64,000 nucleotides of DNA, from positions 186,001 through 250,000 of the forward strand of contig CAVTKZ010000002.1 of NCBI GenBank assembly GCA_963735455.1, given 5' to 3'. Shown here one piece after another: positions 58,904-64,000 of this stretch. The notes below the pieces were generated by a model. That model worked only from the letters and a program-made list of their open reading frames with translations, had not been told where the DNA came from and ran no database searches. A program made the position numbers and the translations under genes. The DNA comes from Palsa-1033 sp963735455. Its GTDB lineage: Bacteria > Chloroflexota > Limnocylindria > Limnocylindrales > CSP1-4. Positions within the stretch are counted from its first letter, which is position 1. Each line of letters opens with the position of its first letter.

Positions 58904-60381
58904 CCACGATCAGCCAGGTCCCGCAGCCCTCGAAGATCGTCTTCGGCACCGACGGCTGGCGATCGAAGGTCGCCGACGACTACACGTTCGAGAACGTCCG
59001 GCGCTGCGCCGACGGGGTCGCCAAGTACGTCGTCGGCCGGGGCGAGCAGGCCAAGGGCGTCGTGATCGCCTACGACCGGCGCTTCGCCTCGGAGCACTTC
59101 GCCGCGGCCGCCGCCGAGGTGCTGATGGCCCAGGACATCCCGGTCGCCTTCGCCCGCCATGCCGTGCCGACCCAGATGTCGTCGTACGAGGTCGTCGAGC
59201 GGGGCAGCGCGGCCGGCATCGTGATCACCGCCAGCCACAACCCGTGGACCGACAACGGCTTCAAGGTCAAGGCGCCGACCGGCTCGGCCGCCGGCCCCGA
59301 GATCCTGGCCGTCCTCGAGGCGACGATCGCCACGAATGGCGGGACCGCGATCCCGCGCCGGCCGTTCGCCGATGCCGAGCAGGCCGGCCTGGTCGACTGG
59401 TACGACCCGTATCCGGGCTACGAGCAGTACGTCCGGCGGACCGTCGACATCGATGCCCTCAAGGCCGCCGACGTGAGCGTCCTCGTCGACCCGATGTACG
59501 GCGCCGGGGCCGACTGGCTGCCGCGCCTGCTGGCCGGCGGCAAGATCCGGCTGCGCGAGATCCACTCCGAGCGGAATCCGTACTTCGGCGGGATCAACCC
59601 CGAGCCGATCCGGCCCAACGTGGACGAGGCGCTCGGGATCCTGGCCGGCGGCGGCTACGACCTGGGCCTCCTCCTCGACGGTGACGCCGACCGGGCCGGG
59701 GCGGCCGACGAGCAGGGCAACTTCATCCACCAGCTCGAAGTCACCGGCTTGCTGATGTACTACCTGGCCGAGCATCGCGGCTGGCGCGACCCGATCGTCG
59801 AGAGCGTCAACAACACCTCGATGGCCCTCCGCCTGGGCAAGCACTACGGCATCCCGGTCTTCGAGACCTCGGTCGGCTTCAAGTTCATCGGTCCCAAGAT
59901 GATCGAGACCGGGGCGATGATGGGCGCCGAGGAGTCCGGCGGCTATGGCTTCGGGATGCACCTGCCCGAGCGCGACGGGGTCTACGCCGACCTGCTCCTG
60001 CTCGACCTGTTCCTGCGCGAGAAGGCCGCAGGGCGGTGGCCGGTATCCAAGGCGCTGGCCGCCTTCCACGAGCTGGCCGGGCCGTCGTTCTACCGGCGGA
60101 TCGACGTCCATGTCGAGGCCGCGCTCTATCCGGCCGTCAAGGAGCGCTTGATGGTCGAGCTCAAGGCCAACGCGCCGGCAACGCTGGCCGGGGCGCCCGT
60201 CGTCAGGACCGACGCATTGACGACCAACGACGGCTTCAAGTTCTTCACCGCCGACGGGTCGTGGATGCTGATCCGGTTCAGCGGCACCGAGCCGCTCGTG
60301 CGGGTCTACACGGAGGCCGTGTCGGCCGAGATCCGCGACGCGATGGTCAATTCCGGCGAGGCCCTCGTCCGTGCCGCCTGA
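58900..60381 (+). CDS. Phosphoglucomutase/phosphomannomutase
   Basis: A 493-residue phosphohexomutase of the alpha-D-phosphohexomutase family. KIVFGTDGWRSKVADD opens the protein, the phosphoserine loop reads GIVITASHNPWTDNGFK, the metal site is LLLDGDADRAGAAD, MGAEESGGYGFGMHLPERDG is the sugar-binding loop and RFSGTEPLVRVYTEA the phosphate-binding end. It interconverts mannose (or glucose) 6- and 1-phosphates. GTG 58900 overlaps the manC stop by GTGA and has GGAGG 7 nt upstream; the earlier ATG at 58876 lacks a site. It probably supplies manC. Confidence 0.93.
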   Translation: MTTISQVPQPSKIVFGTDGWRSKVADDYTFENVRRCADGVAKYVVGRGEQAKGVVIAYDRRFASEHFAAAAAEVLMAQDIPVAFARHAVPTQMSSYEVVERGSAAGIVITASHNPWTDNGFKVKAPTGSAAGPEILAVLEATIATNGGTAIPRRPFADAEQAGLVDWYDPYPGYEQYVRRTVDIDALKAADVSVLVDPMYGAGADWLPRLLAGGKIRLREIHSERNPYFGGINPEPIRPNVDEALGILAGGGYDLGLLLDGDADRAGAADEQGNFIHQLEVTGLLMYYLAEHRGWRDPIVESVNNTSMALRLGKHYGIPVFETSVGFKFIGPKMIETGAMMGAEESGGYGFGMHLPERDGVYADLLLLDLFLREKAAGRWPVSKALAAFHELAGPSFYRRIDVHVEAALYPAVKERLMVELKANAPATLAGAPVVRTDALTTNDGFKFFTADGSWMLIRFSGTEPLVRVYTEAVSAEIRDAMVNSGEALVRAA

Positions 60382-60742
60382 GGTCGAGCGGCGGGTCCCC
60401 AAGCCGTGGGGCCACGAGCTGATCTGGACGCAGACCGATCGCTATGTTGGCAAGCTGATCGTCATCGAGGCGGGCAAGCGGCTCTCGCTCCAGAAGCACC
60501 TCCACAAGGACGAGTCGATCCTGGTCGTCTCCGGCCGGCTCAACCTCAGCCTCGAAAACGAGCAGGGCGCGATCGAGCAGATCGAGCTGGGACCCGGGGA
60601 TCACCACCGAATCCCCGTCGGCCGAATCCACCGGTTCGCGGCGATCGAGCGAACCGAGCTGGTCGAGGTCTCCACGCCCGAGCTCGACGACGTGATCCGG
60701 CTCGAGGACGATTTCGGCCGTCAGGGGACCAGCACGCCCTAG
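60371..60742 (+). CDS. Mannose-6-phosphate isomerase, type II cupin
   Basis: A 123-residue single-domain cupin similar to the C-terminal PMI domain of bifunctional GMP/PMI enzymes. KPWGHELIWTQTDRYVGKLI and KRLSLQKHLHKDESILVVSG give the metal His/Glu set, and LGPGDHHRIPVGRIHRF the second cupin motif. It isomerises fructose 6-phosphate and mannose 6-phosphate. GTG 60371 overlaps the mutase end by 11 bp. Together the three genes (manC, mutase, PMI) would take fructose 6-phosphate to GDP-mannose. Confidence 0.88.
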   Translation: MPPEVERRVPKPWGHELIWTQTDRYVGKLIVIEAGKRLSLQKHLHKDESILVVSGRLNLSLENEQGAIEQIELGPGDHHRIPVGRIHRFAAIERTELVEVSTPELDDVIRLEDDFGRQGTSTP

Positions 60743-60865
60743 GCCAACCGGCGCTGGACGGCCGGGTGTATCGTCGCTCCAACGACCGCCATCACCGGTC
60801 GATCGTGCAGGATCGGACGGCGGCCTCGAAAGCGCCCAGGTCAGGGGCGATGGAGGTCCAGGCGC

Positions 60866-61141
60866 ATGCACAGTTCGCTTATCGGCAAGGTCGAGAAGGC
60901 CAATCGCTATGCCCGCGAGCTCGATCGGGTTTCGATCGACCAGCTTTCATTGACATTCCGGGGCGACAACGACACCCACAAGATCAGCCTGCTGTCCGGA
61001 ACGTGGCGCTGCACCTGCCACTATTTCGACACCTGGGGTAGTTGCGTCCACCTCCTCACGATCCACAAGATGCTGGGAGTGATGGTGCCCGCTGAGCCCG
61101 ACTTCCTGGTCTCCCACGAGCCCCAGGCCGTCACGGCCTGA
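60866..61141 (+). CDS. SWIM zinc-finger microprotein
   Basis: A 91-residue protein. The core WRCTCHYFDTWGSCVHLLTI fits the SWIM pattern CxCxnCxH, with the Cys pair and Cys-x-His spaced by 9 residues. SWIM domains bind DNA or proteins in transposases, SWI2/SNF2 ATPases and MEKK1-type proteins; here it stands alone. ATG 60866 follows GGAGGTCC about 9 nt upstream, so expression is plausible. No known standalone role can be named. It lies between the GDP-mannose set and a divergent exported cluster. Confidence 0.72.
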   Translation: MHSSLIGKVEKANRYARELDRVSIDQLSLTFRGDNDTHKISLLSGTWRCTCHYFDTWGSCVHLLTIHKMLGVMVPAEPDFLVSHEPQAVTA

Positions 61142-61151
61142 GTCCCGGCGG

Positions 61152-62108
61152 TCACGGGGCCGCCAGCCAGCTGACGACCGCCCGGTTCGCCCCGCGAGGG
61201 AGCCCGAACCGGGCGATCTCGTGCCAGCCGCCGGCCGGGGCCAGGATCCGGATCGAGCCAGCGTCACCGCCTGGGTCGGCGACCACGACCGCCAGCTCGG
61301 CGCCGCTCGGCGACGGCTGGGCCTGGAGCGCGACCCCGCCGCCGGCACCGAAGGCAGCCGGTAGCGGCTCGTTGGCCAGCCAGCCGGCCAGCGACCCGGC
61401 CCGCACGGTCCCATCGACGCCCAGAGTGGCGACGGTTCCCGCGCCCAGCGCGATCGAGCGGACGGACGGTCCGCCAAACGTGCTGGTCCGGCCGGACGCG
61501 GGGTCCAGGAGCTCGGTCGTGGGCTGATCCCGGGCGTCGCGCAGGACGACGGCGATCCGTCCGTCGGGCAGCCAGCACGGTGCACTCTCGGGCACCGCGG
61601 GCAGGTTGAACCGGCGGAGGACGAGCCCTGCCAAGGTCTCGACGATCAGCCGGCCCGGACCGCCGGAACCTGGATCACCCTCGACAACGGCGATCCGGCC
61701 GGTCTCGCCGCCGGCTCCGGCGCCGGGCGCGACCGGTTCGAGCGACCCGAACGCGCGGGACGGCTGGCCCCCGCCCAGGTCGCCGGACATGGCGACCCAG
61801 GAAGTCGGATCGGGTCCCCGGCTGCCGAAGGTCGCGCCTCGCAGCGTTGTCACGACGAGGTCGGGGCCGGCACCCGAGAGCCAGGCCGCATCGGGCGGCC
61901 ATCCCGCTGTCTGGATCGGGACCAGGCGGCTAGCGCCGGTCGGGCTCGCGGCGACGAGCGACATCGCCCCGACCGTGCCGGCGATGGCCACGATCCGGTC
62001 GGCGCCGGCGGGCCCCGACCCGCTCGGCGTGACCGACCCGGGCGGCTCGCCCTGGCAGCCGCCGGCCAACGCGAGGGCACCGACGGCGGCCAGCAGGACC
62101 CGGATCAC
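61152..62108 (-). CDS. Lipoprotein, WD-like repetitive beta protein
   Basis: A 318-residue exported protein. The signal peptide IRVLLAAVGALALAGGC gives a lipobox with Cys about 18. The mature chain is rich in short hydrophobic strands separated by Gly-Pro turns, with repeated patterns such as DLVVTTLRGAT, RLIVETLAGLVLR, RIAVVLRDARDQ, SIRILAPAGGWHEIARF that suggest a beta propeller. No enzymatic motif is found. It is third in a three-gene minus-strand set; its start overlaps the preceding stop by four bases, so it is co-translated with it. Confidence 0.75.
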   Translation of the reverse strand: MIRVLLAAVGALALAGGCQGEPPGSVTPSGSGPAGADRIVAIAGTVGAMSLVAASPTGASRLVPIQTAGWPPDAAWLSGAGPDLVVTTLRGATFGSRGPDPTSWVAMSGDLGGGQPSRAFGSLEPVAPGAGAGGETGRIAVVEGDPGSGGPGRLIVETLAGLVLRRFNLPAVPESAPCWLPDGRIAVVLRDARDQPTTELLDPASGRTSTFGGPSVRSIALGAGTVATLGVDGTVRAGSLAGWLANEPLPAAFGAGGGVALQAQPSPSGAELAVVVADPGGDAGSIRILAPAGGWHEIARFGLPRGANRAVVSWLAAP

Positions 62109-62977
62109 TCGAGGACGTCTCCGCCCAACGCCGTCCCGTCACCGGCATCGATGGCCAGCTCGAGGCCCGCGAACCGATCGGCGAGGTCGCCGGTCGCGCT
62201 GATCCTGACCAGCCAGGCCAGGCGCAGGCTGCCCGCCGGGCCGGCCGGCGGCGGGTCGCCGAACGTGTCGTTGGGCATCACCCAGGCCAGGCTCATCGTC
62301 GTCACGATCGCCTGGGCCCGCAGCTCGGGACTGAGCCAGGCGTCGAGCCGGGCCTTGACGAGGTCCCTGACCCGGGCCTGGTCGATCCTGGCCGACGGCG
62401 CCGCCGCCAGCGGGTGCTCGCTGCGAGTCAGGGCATGGAACGAACCGTCGGCGCCGAGCTGCACGCTGACGCCATCACCGGGCACGGGCACCCCGCCGAC
62501 GAGACGGATCCAGCGGACGAGCCAGCCGCCGGCTGCCCGGGGCGTGCCGACCGGCGAGCCGGACGCCGGGATGCCGACCGTGGCCAGGATCGCTCCTGCA
62601 CCGTTGACGGCCGCCTGGGCGCTGATCGTGACGCGGCTGGCCGGCGTCAGGCCGAGGCGGACCGAGGCGACGAGGCGCCCGCTGGTGTCGAAGCGCGAGA
62701 TCGCCAGCGGCCTGCCGTTCAGGTCGAGATCGGTCACTTCGTCCACGATCTGGCCTGACGTGCTGTCGACCAGGCGCACGGCCGTCCGGCTGGCCGGAGC
62801 ATGGAGGCCCAGGCGGCCCTCGACGTCCGCGACCAGGGCCGAGACGGTGGCCGTGGCCGCCGCGCTGAGGGTCATCGGCCCGACGCTCGGCCGGGCCAGG
62901 TCATTGAGCATGGCTCCACCTCCAGCCACGATGAGGCCGACGATGGCCAGGCGGGCGCCCCTCGACGGGGCGTTCAC
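62105..62977 (-). CDS. Exported protein of unknown function, possibly PepSY-like
   Basis: A 290-residue protein with a signal anchor near residues 10-26 (LAIVGLIVAGGGAMLNDLA). The mature part has alternating strand/turn segments and two repeated units of the type VRLVDSTSGQIVDEVTDLDL and ARVRDLVKARLDAWLSPELR. The latter helix plus following LRLAWLVRISATGDLADRF is reminiscent of PepSY/FTP inhibitors, but the resemblance is weak. It overlaps its neighbours by four bases at both ends and is second in the exported cluster. If PepSY-like, it could restrain the protease-like first gene. Confidence 0.6.
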   Translation of the reverse strand: MNAPSRGARLAIVGLIVAGGGAMLNDLARPSVGPMTLSAAATATVSALVADVEGRLGLHAPASRTAVRLVDSTSGQIVDEVTDLDLNGRPLAISRFDTSGRLVASVRLGLTPASRVTISAQAAVNGAGAILATVGIPASGSPVGTPRAAGGWLVRWIRLVGGVPVPGDGVSVQLGADGSFHALTRSEHPLAAAPSARIDQARVRDLVKARLDAWLSPELRAQAIVTTMSLAWVMPNDTFGDPPPAGPAGSLRLAWLVRISATGDLADRFAGLELAIDAGDGTALGGDVLE

Positions 62978-63739
62978 TTCGGGCCCGCCACGAGGCAGCG
63001 CGGGCAGAACGTCGCCGGACCGGCATGGCCCGACCAGTCATAGGTGCCCCACCAGTCGGCGTCGAGGGGGTGGCTGAAGTTCTGGGCCTGGCCCAGGTCG
63101 AAGGCGGCGCCCACGCCCAGGCCACGCTCAAGGGCGGACCAGAAGGCCGTCTCGAAGGCCTGCTCGTCGTTGTCGTAGGCGATCCCGACGTAGCCCAGGT
63201 AGAAGTCGCTCGCCCCGGTCTGGACCTTCGTCCGGGCAATCCCGAAGGCCGCCGGCAGGGTCGTCGCCGGATCCGCGTTGTGGCACGTCGAGATGACGAC
63301 CAGGTTGGTGAATCGGCCGGCTCGCGCCGCGGCGATGTCCGACGAGAAGATGACCGCCTGGTTGCAGTCACCCGAGTCTTCGCGGAAGCCGTTGTAGCGG
63401 CGCTGGGCCGCGGCGTTCCAGTACTCGTCGCCGTGGGAATGGACGTAGAAGCCGTAGTCGTTCACGGTCCGGGCGAGGACGCCGGCCCGGCTGAATCCCG
63501 TGCCCGAATAGCCCGCAGACGGTGTAGCCAAGCGAGCGCAGGCCGGCCACCGCAAGGCTCAGCATCTGGGCCGGGTGGGTGTCGGTGTAGCCGACGCACG
63601 GGCCTCGAAAGGCCGACACGTTCGAATCGGCGCTGGCCTGGTAGGTGGCGTTGGCGGGCTCGGCTGCCGGCCCGAGCAGGATCAGGCCGGCGAGCAGCGG
63701 CAGGGCGATCGTCCGCGGCAGCGGCACGCGAGCACCCAT
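62974..63739 (-). CDS. Secreted caspase-like (clan CD) peptidase candidate, one frameshift
   Basis: About 254 residues read across one extra base at 63517. A signal peptide (LPRTIALPLLAGLILLGPAA) ends near residue 28. The frame breaks at RSLGYTV, and removing one base restores AGYSGTGFSRAGVLA. The later YGFYVHSHGDEYW and NLVVISTCHNADP each fall at the end of a hydrophobic strand: His-Gly and Cys in the order and spacing of caspase, gingipain and clostripain (clan CD). Two more Cys (CPRC) near the C-terminus might bind metal or pair. ATG 63739 follows GGAGGAGGTCAC. The fold and peptidase role are inferred from this dyad, not proven. Confidence 0.6.
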
Positions 63740-63859
63740 GGGGTGACCTCCTCCGGCGGAGCTCCCCGGCGGAATTCCGCGACGGAGCATCGCAGGGGCC
63801 CCTTAGCGCGACGTCATCCCGCGCTCAAGTGGGCATTGCCTCGACGGCCGTGGGGTCCG

Positions 63860-63889
63860 TTGACCTTCGTCACCGGCTGCGGCTAGGCT
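63860..63889 (+). promoter_or_regulatory. Sigma70 promoter of a leaderless lipoprotein gene
   Basis: TTGACC (63860-63865) and TAGGCT (63884-63889) are 18 bp apart, and the -10 box ends 6 nt before GTG 63896. This is the best case in the window for a leaderless mRNA with both boxes visible. Confidence 0.65.
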
Positions 63890-63895
63890 TGGCGG

Positions 63896-64000
63896 GTGAC
63901 GCCCATGCGCCCGCGGACGGCCGGGACCGTCCGGCTCTCCCTGATCGTGACCGCCGGCCTGCTCGTGCTGAGCGGCTGCGGGCTCGGCACGCCTTCGAGC
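63896..64000 (+). CDS. Lipoprotein, 5' part only
   Basis: The first 35 residues of a lipoprotein running off the window end. The start is GTG 63896 (or ATG 63905). A basic n-region (RPRTAG), a hydrophobic core (LSLIVTAGLLVL) and lipobox LSGC are clear; the mature part is too short to identify. It is divergent from the caspase-like cluster, with a promoter just upstream. Confidence 0.75.
   Translation, partial: MTPMRPRTAGTVRLSLIVTAGLLVLSGCGLGTPSS

Overview
This is 64 kb of very GC-rich bacterial DNA with a strong G/C preference at third codon positions. No rRNA or tRNA gene was seen. The gene content (hrcA-grpE-dnaK behind a CIRCE operator, a DnaE2-type polymerase, GTG/TTG starts, many genes overlapping by 4 bp, probable leaderless genes, Pro/Ser/Thr-rich surface proteins) suggests an uncultured soil or freshwater Chloroflexota of the Limnocylindria type. 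That placement is inferred from gene style, not from a phylogenetic marker. The region is mostly chromosomal housekeeping DNA. No phage, IS element, CRISPR array or conjugative gene was found.

Layout. 0-6.3 kb: 3' part of an error-prone polymerase, a membrane protein, a large surface protein with lamin-tail and OB-like domains, a uridine-phosphorylase-like enzyme and a zinc-ribbon microprotein ending in a strong terminator. 6.4-11.8 kb: ROK sugar kinase, then gap-pgk-eno (lower glycolysis). 11.9-17.4 kb: ribosomal protein S20 with a histone-like tail (minus strand), an EamA transporter, lepA, a CPBP-type membrane protein and hemW. 17.4-21.3 kb: sigma70 promoter, CIRCE and hrcA-grpE-dnaK, then a 12-copy 24-bp tandem repeat. 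21.9-30.4 kb: ABC-2 exporter, family-5-like uracil-DNA glycosylase, NfeD and SPFH proteins, dnaJ, prmA, a membrane protein, a HIT protein and a lipoprotein. 30.4-33.3 kb: an acyl-CoA ligase (minus strand), and an alpha/beta hydrolase carrying an in-frame repeat. 33.4-44 kb: a 168-bp inverted-repeat element, rpsU, yqeY, a PgpH-like HD phosphodiesterase, ybeY, pth, mfd and an MFS transporter. 44-48.3 kb: apt-mtnA-GNAT-ahcY (adenine, methylthioadenosine and SAH salvage). 48.7-56.3 kb: small membrane protein, methyltransferase, lipoprotein, then beta- and alpha-galactosidase. 56.3-60.7 kb: metK and a GDP-mannose set (manC, phosphohexomutase, type II PMI cupin). 60.9-64 kb: a SWIM zinc-finger microprotein, a three-gene exported cluster with a caspase-like His/Cys signature, and the start of a lipoprotein gene.

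The genes fit a heterotroph that hydrolyses galactosides, runs glycolysis, makes GDP-mannose for surface glycans and recycles SAM by-products. Thirteen conserved genes (including dnaJ, prmA, metK, mfd, ybeY and manC) are interrupted by single-base frameshifts, mostly one extra base at or beside a CG step. They cluster at 22-40 kb, 55-59 kb and 63.5 kb. Consensus error is the likeliest cause, so these genes are described as reconstructed across the shift.

The observations most worth following are the secreted caspase-like cluster, the histone-tailed S20, MtnA with a Tat-like N-terminal extension, repeat expansion inside a hydrolase, the inverted-repeat element, and the repeated spacing of a -10 box 6-7 nt before start codons that lack a Shine-Dalgarno site.
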